64,000 bases of DNA. It comes from RPRB01 sp035543115. Its GTDB lineage: Bacteria; Myxococcota; Myxococcia; Myxococcales; Myxococcaceae. The notes under the pieces were generated by a model. It saw nothing but the letters and a program-made list of their open reading frames with translations. It had not been told where the DNA came from and ran no database searches. Positions 9,133-18,718 of this stretch are shown here, one piece after another. Made by a program: the position numbers and the translations under genes. How positions within the stretch are numbered: the stretch's first letter is position 1; the number at the start of each line of letters is the position of its first letter. The stretch lies in assembly GCA_035543115.1 (NCBI GenBank), contig DATKKF010000042.1, positions 56,027-120,026 of the forward strand, written 5' to 3'.

Positions 9133-10245
9133 CTAGCGGGGGGTGGACGGCGCCCCGGCCTCGAGCCGCTCTGCCTGCTCGTGCAGCGAGGCGGACTGCG
9201 GGGGCAGGCGCACCCACCCCGCGGTGTGCTCGGTGCGGGCAAACCACTCGGCCCCCGCGCGCGCGAGCTCCACGAACCCGAGCGGCCTCCGGTCGCGTGC
9301 GTACTCCACGCGCAGGGCGATGGCCGGCGTGCCTTCCCGCGGCGTCTCGCCGCGCCCCAGCACGTCGAGCGGCGCGAGCCGCCACACCCGGTCCGCCCAG
9401 GCCGTCGCCTCGGCGCTCGGCGCATCGGGGTTCTCGGCCGGTGCGACGCGGGTCGACCCCTGTACCTTCCTGACGACGAAGGCGCGCGCGTGCCCGTCGA
9501 GCTGGAGCTGGAGCGCGTCCGGCTCGTCGGAGCGGAAGGTGTGAAGCCGCCGATCGACCAGCCGGCTCGCCGCCGCCGAGAGGTCCTGCACCAGCGACTC
9601 CTGGACGAGCCACAGGTGCCCGTCGGGCGCGAGGAGGTAGGTACCCGCAGCACCGGGTGGCGTGGAGACGACGAACTCGAGCATGCGACCGGGGCCCGCC
9701 ATGCCCGGTCCGGTGTCGAGCCGGAGCCGCTTGCTGGAGGCCTCGAGCCCGAGCTCGGTGCGGCGCGCAGGGGTGATCGGGCCCAGGTCACGGGTGGCCA
9801 TCGGCGGGGAGACCCGGTCGAGCAGCTGCTCGGCGGTCTCGTTCCCGCGGAGGTCGCGTGGCGGCGGAGGTGGCGCCTCCCGGAGGGCCCGCAGCACGTC
9901 GGTCACTCCGGCATCGGCCCGGCCGCGCACGCCCCCGTCGCCCCGGGCGCCGTGTCCGGCCACGCCCGCATCCGACGGCGCACCCGGGCCCGCGTCCGGC
10001 GGCTGCACCGACGGGCTGGTCGCGATGTGCACCCAGACAGCCCGGTCGGCATCCGTGCCCCGGGTGACGTTCACCGCGTGCGCGCCGTCGTCCCAGTGCA
10101 CCGCGGTCACCTCACCCCGAGCGAGCACCGCCACCGGGACCTCGCCCGGCGCGCCCTGCCGCGGCGGACGGAGCCACACCGCGGCGGCCAGGGCCAGCGC
10201 GCCGGCAGCCACCGCCGCCTGCACCAGGACGGGGCGCCCTCTCAT
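9133..10245 (-). CDS. DUF4340-like membrane-anchored protein of a Gld-type ABC operon
   Basis: The 370-residue product has one N-terminal membrane helix (VLVQAAVAAGALALAAAVWL) followed by a long extracytoplasmic region with a Pro/Ala/Asp-rich linker around residues 80-130. Two copies of a similar layout (VPVAVLARGEVTAVHW near the start and LRLDTGPGMAGPGRMLEFVV in the middle) match the DUF4340 pattern found beside GldG-like proteins. The start ATG overlaps the stop of the upstream GldG-like gene by four bases. It is the last gene in the four-gene ABC operon and probably acts with that transporter; its exact role is not known for the family. Confidence 0.62.
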   Translation of the reverse strand: MRGRPVLVQAAVAAGALALAAAVWLRPPRQGAPGEVPVAVLARGEVTAVHWDDGAHAVNVTRGTDADRAVWVHIATSPSVQPPDAGPGAPSDAGVAGHGARGDGGVRGRADAGVTDVLRALREAPPPPPRDLRGNETAEQLLDRVSPPMATRDLGPITPARRTELGLEASSKRLRLDTGPGMAGPGRMLEFVVSTPPGAAGTYLLAPDGHLWLVQESLVQDLSAAASRLVDRRLHTFRSDEPDALQLQLDGHARAFVVRKVQGSTRVAPAENPDAPSAEATAWADRVWRLAPLDVLGRGETPREGTPAIALRVEYARDRRPLGFVELARAGAEWFARTEHTAGWVRLPPQSASLHEQAERLEAGAPSTPR

Positions 10246-12065
10246 CCCGCCCTCCTCCGGCGCGTCACCCACAACCCGGCCCCCAGCACCGCGAGCGGGG
10301 CCACGAAGACGGTGAGGTAGAACCACGCCACCTCCTGCCCCCGGGTGTGCTGGATGGGAAAGTCGGTCTCGCCGCCGGGGGCACCGAGCGACTCCTCGCC
10401 GAGCAGCCAGCGCACGGCGTCGAGCGCCAGGGCGCGGTTGCCCTGGCTCGCGTCCAGAGCGAGGTCGGTGAAGGCATCGGAGTCGGCCACCACCACCGCG
10501 CGCCCCTCGTCGCTGCCCTTCCGCGGCAAGGTGATGGCGGCGGCGACATCCCACCCCTTCCGCTTCTCCGTCCGTGGATCGAAGACGTAGTTCCCGTCCA
10601 GGTCGCGAAAGGTCTCGGGGAGCGTGGTGACGGTGAAGACCACGTTCACCCCGGCGGGCTTCTGGGTCAGCTGCTCGAGCGAGCCGGCGCCGAGCAGGAA
10701 GACCGGGAGGCGGCCTCCGGCCCGGACGAGGGTGCCGACGCTGGCGTGCGGCCCGAAGGTGGCGGTGACCAGCTGCGCGCGGTCGCTGGGCTGGTGCGCG
10801 CGCGCCAGGTACACTCGGTCGTTCACCAGCGTGGTGGGGACGAAGCGGACGCCGAGCGGCTGGAGCAGGGCGTCGAACTGCGAGCCGGACTCGGGGTCCA
10901 GCGCCACCAGGAGCCGGCCGCCACCGCGCGCCCAGCGGACCAGCGCCTCCACCTCCTCGCGGAGGAAGGGTGTGGTGGGGCCCAGGACGAGCACCGCGCT
11001 CGCGTCGCGCGGCACGTCGGTGGCCAGGCCCTGCGCGGCCCCGAGAGGACGGACCTCGTCGTTCTGCGCCCGGAGCAGATCCTGGAAGGTGCGCACCGTG
11101 CTCCGGGGGTCGGAGAGGTCCGGGTTCAGCGCGGCCCGCTCGCCGTGACCGGTGGTGAGGTAGAGGACCTTCGGGGCCCGGGCGACCTGGTAGAGCCGCT
11201 TCTGCACCTCGGGGTCGAGCTCGCGGAGCTGGCTCCTCGAGGAGTCGAGCGTGTTGCCGGTCAGGTACGTCTCGTGGCGCTCGCCCCGGCTCACCGCGAT
11301 GGCGCCGTTGCCGTTCACCCCCAGGGCCCGCGCCCGGGGGAGGTCCACCGCCGCGTCCAGCCGCTCCACCCGGAGCAACGGGCTCTCCCTGGCCAAAGTC
11401 TGGGCGTAGTCGCGCACCGCGGCGCCGACCTCGGAGCCGGGCGGGTAGAACAGCGACAGGGTCACCGGCTCGGTGAACCCCCGCACCAGCCCCCGCGTCG
11501 ACTCGCTCGGCCGCCCGGGCCGGAAGTAGCTCCAGTCCGAGGACACGTCGCTCACCTCCGCCACCCAGCCCAGGGCCAGGGCTGTCGTGAGGACCGCCAC
11601 CAGCGCCGCGCCGGTGCCCACCGCGTCCTGAACCCGCGCCACCTCGACCTCGGGGGCGCGCGACATCGCGGCGTAGGCCAGCTCGCCCAGGAGCAGCGGC
11701 AGCACCGCGGCCGCCGCCAGGAGCGCGGTGAGGAGCTGCAGCAGGGTGGCCAGCCGTGGAGCGCTCTTCTTCAGATCTGGGCCGCCGGCGGCGAGGACCA
11801 CGTCGGACTGCGCGAACCAGGCGAGCAGCGCGAGCAGGGCGAGCGTGGAGAGGATGGCGAAGAGGCGCTCGACCCGGGCCCGCGGCGCGGCGGCCGAGAG
11901 GGCCGAGCGGTTCCAGCGCAGAACGGTCGCGCTGGCGACGCCGAGCACCCCCACCACGTCGAGCACGGGCCGGAGCGGCCCCGCACCCACCACCCGCTCG
12001 CCGAGGAACACCGCGACCAGCCCGAGCACCGTGACCGCGCTGAGGACCCCGCTCCTCGCGTTCAT
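10242..12065 (-). CDS. GldG-like ABC transporter auxiliary protein
   Basis: A 607-residue protein with four N-terminal membrane helices within about 170 residues, a large periplasmic region and one C-terminal helix (VAWFYLTVFVAPLAVLGAGLWV) before a short Arg-rich tail. The middle contains the pattern of the ABC-type uncharacterised transport/GldG family: FTEPVTLSLFYPPGSEVG, then KVLYLTTGHGERA, then VLVLGPTTPFLREEVEALVRWARGGGRLLVALDP and VVVADSDAFTD. These resemble the glutamine-amidotransferase-like fold seen in GldG and IFT52-like proteins. It overlaps both neighbours by four bases (ATGA junctions) and so is probably made in fixed ratio with them. Members are associated with gliding or unknown ABC export. 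Confidence 0.78.
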   Translation of the reverse strand: MNARSGVLSAVTVLGLVAVFLGERVVGAGPLRPVLDVVGVLGVASATVLRWNRSALSAAAPRARVERLFAILSTLALLALLAWFAQSDVVLAAGGPDLKKSAPRLATLLQLLTALLAAAAVLPLLLGELAYAAMSRAPEVEVARVQDAVGTGAALVAVLTTALALGWVAEVSDVSSDWSYFRPGRPSESTRGLVRGFTEPVTLSLFYPPGSEVGAAVRDYAQTLARESPLLRVERLDAAVDLPRARALGVNGNGAIAVSRGERHETYLTGNTLDSSRSQLRELDPEVQKRLYQVARAPKVLYLTTGHGERAALNPDLSDPRSTVRTFQDLLRAQNDEVRPLGAAQGLATDVPRDASAVLVLGPTTPFLREEVEALVRWARGGGRLLVALDPESGSQFDALLQPLGVRFVPTTLVNDRVYLARAHQPSDRAQLVTATFGPHASVGTLVRAGGRLPVFLLGAGSLEQLTQKPAGVNVVFTVTTLPETFRDLDGNYVFDPRTEKRKGWDVAAAITLPRKGSDEGRAVVVADSDAFTDLALDASQGNRALALDAVRWLLGEESLGAPGGETDFPIQHTRGQEVAWFYLTVFVAPLAVLGAGLWVTRRRRAG

Positions 12066-12784
12066 CGCCACCGCCGCGCCTCGAGCACCCGGGTGGTAGC
12101 GAAGAGGGCCACCCAGGTGACGAGCAGGTAGTAGGCCACGTCGCGCAGGTGCACCTGGCCCGACTGGAAGGGCGAGAAGTGCGCGTTGTGCAGCGCCAGC
12201 GCGGCGAAGAGGCCGGAGAACGGCGGCTCGGTCACCGGCGCGAGCAGCCACGCCAGCAGGAGCGAGACCAGCAGCGCCGCCCCGAGGATGGCGGCGACGA
12301 TCTGGGTCCGGGCGAGGGCGGACCCCAGCGTCCCGAGCCCGAGCGAGGCGGCCCCGAGCAGCAAGAGCCCGAGGTATCCGGCCAGCAGATGCCCCACCGA
12401 GATGTGCCCGTGCACCAGGATAAGGAGCGGCATGTACCCGGTGGCCAGGGTGAGTCCGGAGAGGAACGCCAGGGCGCCGAGGAACTTCCCGAGGACGATG
12501 TCGCGGTCGCGCACCGGCGAGGCGTAGAGCAGGGCCAGGGTCCCGAGCTGGCGCTCCTCCGCCAGCAGCCGCATGGCGAGGAAGATGGCGGCGACCATCG
12601 TCGGCCCGGAGGCGAAGTAGAAGAACCGCGTCAGGACCTCGGTGGAGCGGCGCGCTCCCTCCAGCGCGAAGGCGTTGAACAGGAGCCCGTCGATGAGCAG
12701 CACCGAGGCGGCGATGATCCACCCGGTCATGGTGCGCAGGTACCCGCGCAGCTCCCGGCGGGCGATGAGGAAGACCGGGCTCAT
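12062..12784 (-). CDS. ABC-2 type permease, GldF-like
   Basis: The 240-residue product has six hydrophobic helices and the ABC-2 permease pattern: N-terminal IARRELRGYLRTMTGWIIAA, then the LAEERQLGTLALLYASPVRDRDIVLGKF coupling segment. The helix order and length match GldF/NosY-type permeases. It overlaps the ATPase stop upstream and the GldG-like start downstream by four bases each. Together these three form the membrane part of one ABC machine in the inner membrane. Substrate unknown. Confidence 0.85.
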   Translation of the reverse strand: MSPVFLIARRELRGYLRTMTGWIIAASVLLIDGLLFNAFALEGARRSTEVLTRFFYFASGPTMVAAIFLAMRLLAEERQLGTLALLYASPVRDRDIVLGKFLGALAFLSGLTLATGYMPLLILVHGHISVGHLLAGYLGLLLLGAASLGLGTLGSALARTQIVAAILGAALLVSLLLAWLLAPVTEPPFSGLFAALALHNAHFSPFQSGQVHLRDVAYYLLVTWVALFATTRVLEARRWR

Positions 12785-13716
12785 CCCGCCGCTCCCCGGC
12801 CGGCGAGCTTGAGGAACAGCGACTCCAGCCGGTCGGCCGAGACGTCCAGCCGGAACAGCTGGGCGCCAGCCCCCAGCGCCGCCTGGGCCAGCGCGGGCCG
12901 GAGCGCGTCGGGTGCCTCGACCCGGAGCACGGCGTGCCCCGCCGGCGTGGGCTGCACCGAGACCCCGCGCACCCCGGGGAGGTTGCGGAGGGCCGCGGCG
13001 ACGACCTCGATGGGTCCGGCGATCTCCAGCTCCACGCCGGTGCCGACGCCGAGGCGCTCCTCCAGCTCGGCCTCGCTCCCCTGGGCGACCAGCTCGCCGT
13101 CGCGGACGACGAGCAGGCGGTCACAGGTCTGGGCGATCTCCGGAAGGATGTGGCTGGAGACCAGCACGGTGTGGTCTCCGCGCAGGCTTCGGATCAGCGC
13201 GCGCATCTCCACGTTCTGCACCGGGTCGAGGCCATTGGCCGGCTCGTCGAGCAGGAGCACCTCGGGTGCGTGCACCAGCGCCTGGGCGACACCGACGCGC
13301 TGCCGGAAACCGTGGCTCAAGGTGGAGATGCGCTCGGGGTCGAAGGTGGCCAGGCCGGTGCGCTCCTCGGTCTCCCCCACCCGGGCGCGGATGCGGCCCG
13401 GCTCCACCCCGCGCAGCCCGGCGACGAAGGCGAGGTACTCGCCCACCGTCATCTCCTCGTAGAGCGGGGGCGTCTCGGGCAGGAAGCCGATGCGCGCCTT
13501 CAGCTGCCTCGGCGCGGTGAGGAGGTCCTGTCCGTCGAGGCGGACCGTGCCCGAGGTGGGCAAGAGCACACAGCCCAGGATGCGCAAGGTGGTGGTCTTC
13601 CCCGCGCCGTTGAGGCCCAGGAAGCCCACGACCTCGCCCGAGTCGATGCGGAAGGAGAGGTTCCGGATGGCCGCCCGTGCTCCGTAGTACTTGGAGAGCT
13701 GCTCGACCTGGATCAT
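12781..13716 (-). CDS. ABC transporter ATP-binding protein, GldA-like
   Basis: A 311-residue ATPase with Walker A GLNGAGKTTT (about residue 37), Q loop GFLPETPPLY, signature LSHGFRQRVGVAQAL (LSxG in altered form, SHGFR), Walker B VLLLDEPANGLDP and the switch histidine in VLVSSHILPE. A C-terminal extension of about 90 residues (from roughly residue 220) is typical of DrrA/GldA-type subunits. The start was set at the ATG at 13716 because the encoded MIQVEQLSKYYG matches the family N-terminus; an in-frame GTG at 13752 would add 12 residues. First gene of the four-gene operon. Confidence 0.9.
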   Translation of the reverse strand: MIQVEQLSKYYGARAAIRNLSFRIDSGEVVGFLGLNGAGKTTTLRILGCVLLPTSGTVRLDGQDLLTAPRQLKARIGFLPETPPLYEEMTVGEYLAFVAGLRGVEPGRIRARVGETEERTGLATFDPERISTLSHGFRQRVGVAQALVHAPEVLLLDEPANGLDPVQNVEMRALIRSLRGDHTVLVSSHILPEIAQTCDRLLVVRDGELVAQGSEAELEERLGVGTGVELEIAGPIEVVAAALRNLPGVRGVSVQPTPAGHAVLRVEAPDALRPALAQAALGAGAQLFRLDVSADRLESLFLKLAGRGAAG

Positions 13717-13782
13717 CAGGGGGGCGCCCTCTTTCCCAGGCACCGGGGCCACGGGTCAAGAGTGGAACGTCGCTTGGGGGGT

Positions 13783-15126
13783 CTACGCCGCGCTCGGGAG
13801 CCGGACCTTGCCGAGGCAGAAGCGGAGCGTCTCCTCGAGACCGGGCCAGCGGAAGCGGAAGCCCGCGTCCAGGAGCGCCCGCGGATTCACATTCGCTCCG
13901 GAGAGGACGGATTCCTGGCCCATCTCGCCGAACACGGTGCGGATGACGACCGCGGGCACGGCCGCGACGGTTGGCCGGTGGAGGACCCGCCCCAGCACGT
14001 GGGTGAACCCGGCGTTGGTGACCGGCTCGGGGGCGGTGAGGTTCGCCGCGCCGTGAAAGGAGCGGGTGCGCAGCGCGAAGTGAATCGCGCCGATGACGTC
14101 CTCGAGCGAGATCCAGCTCAAGACCTGCTTGCCCGAGCCGAGCGTTCCGCCCGCGCCAGCCTTGAAGATGGGCAGCATCCTGGCGAGCGCCCCCCCGTCC
14201 GGGGTGAGCACCACGCCGGTGCGGAGCTTCACCACCCGCACCCCTGCCTCCTCCGCCGGTCGGGTCGCCGCCTCCCAGCCCTCGACCACCTCGGCCAGAA
14301 AGCCGGTGCCGCGGGACGAGGACTCGTCGATGGGCGTGTCGCCGCGGTCGCCGTAGTAGCCCATCGCCGAGCCGTTGATAAGCACCGACGGGCGGCGCGC
14401 CGCGCGGAGGATACCGGCCACCACCGCCTCGGTGGTGCGCAGGCGGCTCTCGCGGATCTCCCGCTTGCGCACCTCCGTCCAGCGGCCTTCGCCCACGTTG
14501 GCGCCGGCGAGGTTCACCACCGCGTCGAGCCCGTCGACCTCCCCGGCCTTCTCGTCGCGGCCGAGCCGGACCACGGTGTGGCCGCCGGCGGTGAGGAAGT
14601 GGGTCAGCGCGTCGCCGATCAGCCCGTGCGAGCCGGTGATGCCGACCCTGAGCGGCGAGCCGGGCAGCTCGGCGTGGCGGGCGAGGTCGGCGGCGGTGAG
14701 CGCGTGCCGGTAAGCGAAGAGCGACTCGAGCTTCTGCTGGGCCGTGCCGGCGCCGAGTCGGCCCAGGGGCCCGAGCGGGAGCGCGTACCGCACCTCGTCC
14801 TCGAGGATGGAGCGGCCGTCGCCGTCAGAGAGCATGCGATGCACGTGCTCCCAAAGAGCGAAGGGGCCGGACTCCTGCCGGTCGGTGAAGGATCGGCCGT
14901 CCTCCAGGGCGGTGTGGACTGCGACCCATTTCCGCGGGACCGGGCCGACGTGGACGCGGAGCACGGTGCGTGCGCCAGGGGTCAGCCCGCCGGAGCGCTC
15001 GAGGACCTCCGCCCGGTCGAACGGCGGGTTCAGGCGCTCGAAGGCACCCGGGCGGCCGTGCCAGTCGAAGAGCTCCCGGGCCGGCACGGGCATGGGGCTG
15101 CGTGCGACGTAGCGCTGCTCCTGCAT
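13783..15126 (-). CDS. SRPBCC-domain / TIGR01777 epimerase fusion protein
   Basis: A 447-residue two-domain protein. Residues 1-150 form an SRPBCC/START-like ligand-binding domain (begins RYVARSPMPVPARELFDWHGRPGAFERLNPP in two pieces). Residues 155-445 form an SDR-type epimerase with GITGSHGLIGDAL nucleotide motif and the YfcH/TIGR01777 signatures VVNLAGANVGEGRWTE, GSAMGYYGDRGD and LRTGVVLTPDGGAL. The fused form is common; the activity is unassigned, although SDR39U1/YfcH members bind NADP. It is read divergently from the sua5 gene with 58-98 bases between starts, which must hold both promoters. Confidence 0.87.
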   Translation of the reverse strand: MQEQRYVARSPMPVPARELFDWHGRPGAFERLNPPFDRAEVLERSGGLTPGARTVLRVHVGPVPRKWVAVHTALEDGRSFTDRQESGPFALWEHVHRMLSDGDGRSILEDEVRYALPLGPLGRLGAGTAQQKLESLFAYRHALTAADLARHAELPGSPLRVGITGSHGLIGDALTHFLTAGGHTVVRLGRDEKAGEVDGLDAVVNLAGANVGEGRWTEVRKREIRESRLRTTEAVVAGILRAARRPSVLINGSAMGYYGDRGDTPIDESSSRGTGFLAEVVEGWEAATRPAEEAGVRVVKLRTGVVLTPDGGALARMLPIFKAGAGGTLGSGKQVLSWISLEDVIGAIHFALRTRSFHGAANLTAPEPVTNAGFTHVLGRVLHRPTVAAVPAVVIRTVFGEMGQESVLSGANVNPRALLDAGFRFRWPGLEETLRFCLGKVRLPSAA

Positions 15127-15223
15127 CACGCTCCTCCGGACGCCAGGACCGTCCGCCACTTCCGGTGCCCGGGCCGGGCTTGTTATGAGCGCCGGGAGAG
15201 CCCACCGCAACCCCGGCCACGGC

Positions 15224-16195
15224 ATGGAAGTCACCTCACCCGAAAGCATCGCTGCTGCCGTCGCGGTGCTCCGCCGCGGCGGGCTGGTCGGACTGCCCAC
15301 CGAGACGGTGTACGGGCTGGCGGCGGACGCGGAGAACGAGCTGGCGGTGCGGCGCATCTTCGCGGTGAAGGGCCGGCCGTCGACGCATCCGCTGATCGTC
15401 CACGTGGCGCAGGCCGCCGCCGTCGAGTCCTGGGCGACGAAGGTGCCGCCCGAGGCGTACCGGCTCGCCTCGGCCTTCTGGCCCGGTCCGCTGACTCTGG
15501 TGCTCAAGCGGTCCGCGCGCGCCTCGGACGCGGTGACCGGAGGACAGGACACCGTGGCGCTGCGGGTGCCGGGGCATCCGGTGGCGCTGGCGGTGCTGCG
15601 GGCCTTCGACGGCGGCGTGGCGGCCCCGAGCGCGAACCGCTTCGGTCAGGTGAGCCCGACGCGTGCCGAGCACGTCCGGGCGGACCTGGGGAGCGACGTG
15701 GATCTGGTCCTCGACGGAGGGCCGGCGCGGGTGGGCGTGGAGTCGACCATCGTCGACCTGAGCGGCGACGAGCCGGTGCTGCTGCGACCCGGCGGCGTGC
15801 CGGTGGAGTCCGTGGAGCTGGTGCTCGAGCGGCGCATCTCGCGGATGCCGGGACGGAAGATCCGAGCCCCGGGACTCCTCCCCTCGCACTACGCCCCCCG
15901 TGCCGGGGTGCTGCTCGCCGAGCCAGGGGGGGCGGTGGCCAAGGCGCTCGCGCTCTCCGGGAGCGGGCGGAAGGTGGCGGTCGCGGTGCCCGAGCCGGTC
16001 GAGGTGCCCGAGCCGCTGGTCGCGCTGCGCATCCCGGGCGACATCGAGGGCCTGGCGCGTGAGCTCTACGCGGTGTTCCGCGCCGCGGACGAGGCAAAGG
16101 TCGACGTTGCGGTCATCTCGGTTCCGGGCGAGGAAGGGCTCGGGCTGGCGGTGGTGGACCGGCTGCGGCGGGCAGCGGCGCCGCGCACCGGGTGA
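15224..16195 (+). CDS. tsaC: L-threonylcarbamoyladenylate synthase, Sua5/TsaC type
   Basis: The protein makes threonylcarbamoyl-AMP from threonine, bicarbonate and ATP, the first step of tRNA t6A37 synthesis in the cytoplasm. The YrdC domain (residues 1-195) holds GGLVGLPTETVYGLAADA, the KGRPSTHPLIVHV lysine-arginine motif and the PSANRFGQVSPT motif. The C-terminal Sua5 domain (about residues 225-320) follows the linker RAPGLLPSHYAPRAG, so this is the long Sua5 form rather than short TsaC. The chosen ATG gives 323 residues; an in-frame ATG at 15185 would add 13 residues with no similarity I recognise. Stands alone. Confidence 0.92.
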   Translation: MEVTSPESIAAAVAVLRRGGLVGLPTETVYGLAADAENELAVRRIFAVKGRPSTHPLIVHVAQAAAVESWATKVPPEAYRLASAFWPGPLTLVLKRSARASDAVTGGQDTVALRVPGHPVALAVLRAFDGGVAAPSANRFGQVSPTRAEHVRADLGSDVDLVLDGGPARVGVESTIVDLSGDEPVLLRPGGVPVESVELVLERRISRMPGRKIRAPGLLPSHYAPRAGVLLAEPGGAVAKALALSGSGRKVAVAVPEPVEVPEPLVALRIPGDIEGLARELYAVFRAADEAKVDVAVISVPGEEGLGLAVVDRLRRAAAPRTG

Positions 16196-16244
16196 CCCGC
16201 GCCATGGACCTCCGCGCCCCGGGAGCTCGGCTCGGTCCCGGGCC

Positions 16245-16258
16245 GTGGCACCCGCCAC
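16245..16258. terminator. Possible bidirectional terminator hairpin
   Basis: A perfect 5-bp stem (GTGGC, loop ACCC, GCCAC) lies in the 83 bases between the convergent ends of the sua5 and hemH genes. There is no T run, so it would have to work as a GC hairpin alone. Confidence 0.3.
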
Positions 16259-16278
16259 CGCGGCGCTCGTCGCACCAC

Positions 16279-17337
16279 TCACGCCGCGGCGCCGGTCTCC
16301 GATTCGTCGCCTCGGAGCTGCCGGAGCATCTGGGTCAATCCCCGGACCCACGACGGATGCGCATTCAGGCTCGGCACCAGGGTCAGCGCCTCCCCGCCAT
16401 GCGCCAGGAACTGGTCCTTCGCCCGGATTCCGATCTCCTCCAGGGTCTCCAGGCAATCCGCCACGAACGCCGGGCAGAACACCGCCAGGCGCTTCGCTCC
16501 GCTCCGGGCCAGCTCGGGAATCACCAGATCGGTGTACGGCTTGATCCACGGCGTCCGTCCCAGCCGGCTCTGGAAGGTCACCGTCCACTTCCCCGGCTCC
16601 AGCCCCAGCCGCTGGGCCAGCGCCCGCGCGGTGAACACCGCCTGCATCCGGTAACACCACCGGTTCGCCGGAACCTTCATGTCGCAGCAGTCCGCCCGCT
16701 GCAGACAGTGCGCCCCGGTGGGGTCGCTCTTCTTCACCTGCCGCTCGGGCAGCCCATGGAAGCTGAACAGCACGTGGTCGGGCCGTGCTTCGGCCAGCAC
16801 CGGCCGGCCCACGTCTGCGAACGCGTCGAGGAACGCCTGCCGGTCGTAGAACGGCGGGAGCACCCGGACCGCCTCCACGTTCCACGCCTCACCCACCAGC
16901 TTGAACACCCGCTCCAGGCTCGAGCCGGTCGAGCTCGACGCGTACTGCGGATAGAGCGGCACCACGCTCAGCTCCCGAACCCCCCGGCCCCGCAGCGCCT
17001 CCAGCGCCGAGCCGAGCGACGGCTTCCCGTAGCGCATTCCCAGTTCCACCGCCCACGCCGGTCCCAGCGCGTCCTGGAGCCGGTCCCGCAGCGCCATCCC
17101 GTGCACCAGGAGCGGCGAGCCCTGGGGCATCCAGACCTTCCGGTAGGCCTCGGCCGACTTCTGCGGCCGGAACGGGAGGATGGCCCCGTAGAGCAGCGCC
17201 GCCCGGCCGGCGGGAGGAATGTCCAGCACCCGGGGGTCGCTGAGGAACTCGCGGAGGTAACGCCGCACCGGCCCCGTCTCCGGCGCGTCCGGGGTCCCGA
17301 GGTTGATCAGCAGCACGCCCTGCGGAGCGGGATCCAT
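16279..17337 (-). CDS. hemH: Ferrochelatase
   Basis: A 352-residue enzyme that inserts Fe2+ into protoporphyrin IX, the last step of protoheme synthesis. It begins with GVLLINLGTPDAPETGPVRRYL, the classic HemH start, and carries the FSFHGLPERQ motif with the metal-binding/catalytic histidine, followed by the Cys-containing segment DPTGAHCLQRADCCDMK and the FVADCLETLEEI motif with the second metal-site acid. Cysteine content in the middle is higher than in E. coli HemH, which could mean a [2Fe-2S] cluster as in some bacterial homologues; this is not certain. Its start overlaps the apaG stop by one base (TGATG). Confidence 0.95.
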   Translation of the reverse strand: MDPAPQGVLLINLGTPDAPETGPVRRYLREFLSDPRVLDIPPAGRAALLYGAILPFRPQKSAEAYRKVWMPQGSPLLVHGMALRDRLQDALGPAWAVELGMRYGKPSLGSALEALRGRGVRELSVVPLYPQYASSSTGSSLERVFKLVGEAWNVEAVRVLPPFYDRQAFLDAFADVGRPVLAEARPDHVLFSFHGLPERQVKKSDPTGAHCLQRADCCDMKVPANRWCYRMQAVFTARALAQRLGLEPGKWTVTFQSRLGRTPWIKPYTDLVIPELARSGAKRLAVFCPAFVADCLETLEEIGIRAKDQFLAHGGEALTLVPSLNAHPSWVRGLTQMLRQLRGDESETGAAA

Positions 17338-17720
17338 CAGTTGAGCGCGTTCGGCTGCGTCAGGGCGAACTCGCCGATGCGGGCCTCGAACGTCGACCCG
17401 TCCGGGCGCACGAAGGTGTAGCTCCCCCGCATCGTCCCGAACGGCGTCCGCAGCATCGCCCAGCTCCTGTACTCGAACCGCTCTCCCGGGCCGAGCTTCG
17501 GTTTCTCGCCCACCACACCCTGCCCCCGGACCTCCTCCACGTGCCCATTGGCGTCGGTGATGACCCAGTGCCGGCTCTTGAGCTGCGCGGTTGCGGTGCC
17601 CTCGTTGGAGATCTGCACCGCGTAGGCGAAGGCGAACTGCCCGTTCTCCGGCGCGCTGCGCTCGGCCCAGAAGCTGGGCTGGACGGTGACCCGGATCCCC
17701 TCGGTGACGGTGCTGGACAT
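17337..17720 (-). CDS. apaG: ApaG domain protein
   Basis: The 127-residue product shows the ApaG/F-box-associated immunoglobulin-like fold: VTEGIRVTVQPSFWAERS, FAYAVQISNEGTATAQLKSRHWVITDANG, the GQGVVGEKPKLGPGERFEYRS loop and GTMRGSYTFVRPDGSTFEA. ApaG was named in E. coli for effects on Ap4A and Co/Mg; the molecular role is still unclear. The start was set at the ATG that encodes MSSTVTEGIRV; an in-frame upstream GTG/ATG would add 14 residues. Co-transcribed with hemH through a one-base overlap. Confidence 0.93.
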   Translation of the reverse strand: MSSTVTEGIRVTVQPSFWAERSAPENGQFAFAYAVQISNEGTATAQLKSRHWVITDANGHVEEVRGQGVVGEKPKLGPGERFEYRSWAMLRTPFGTMRGSYTFVRPDGSTFEARIGEFALTQPNALN

Positions 17721-17765
17721 GGCGAGGGCGGCACCATGGCCCGTCCCCCGCCCGAGGCGCAACGA

Positions 17766-18718
17766 TCAAGCCCCGGGGCCGTCCTCATCCGGGGCCGCCG
17801 GCTCCCCCCGGGCCTTCCACCAGGACGCGGCGAACGCCAGGACCAGCACCCCGGCGATGACCACCAGCGAGAGCCAGACCGGGACCGGGACCCAGGGCTC
17901 GGCAATCATCTTCAGCCCGACGAACCCCAGCACCACCGCCAGCGCCGGCTTCAGGTAGCGCAGTCGGGCGAGGAGCGAGCGAAGCAGGAAGAACAGCGAG
18001 CGGAGCCCGAGCACCGCGGTGACGTTGCTGCTGTAGAGGACGAAGGGGTCGCGGCTCACACCCAGCACCGCGGGGATCGAGTCGAGGGCGAACATGAGGT
18101 CCGTCGTCTCCACCACCAGCAGCACCAGGAACAGCGGAGTGACCTGGATGCCATGGGGCCCGCGCACCACGAAGCGGCCGGCCGGCGCCGGGTCGGCGAC
18201 CGGGAGCACCCGCCGGGCGACCTTCAGGACCGGGTTGTGCGCGGGGTCGGCCTCGGGCGCGTCCTCGCCGCCGCGGACCAGCTTGATCGCCGTCCAGATC
18301 AGGAGCGCGCCGAAGAGGTAGAGCAGCCACTCGAACTCCCGGACCAGCGCCGCGCCCCCGAGGATGAGCATCCCGCGGAGCACGAACGCTCCCAGCACGC
18401 CCCAGAACAGCAGCAGGTGCTGCTCCCCCGGCCGGATCCGGAAGTACTCGAACACCAGCAGGAAGACGAAGAGGTTGTCGACGCTGAGCGCGTACTCGAC
18501 CACGTAGGCGGTGAAGAACTCCAGCCCCCGCTCGGGTCCGCGGACCGCCCACAGTCCCGCCCCGAACGCCACCGACAGCGCGACCCAGAGCAGCACCCAC
18601 CGCCCGGCCTCGGCGGCGGTCTGCGCCCGGTGCCCGCGCAGGCGAGCCACGCCGAGGTCCACCGCCAGCACCCCGAGGACACCGACGTTGAACAGCAGCC
18701 AGACCCACCAGGGGGTGG

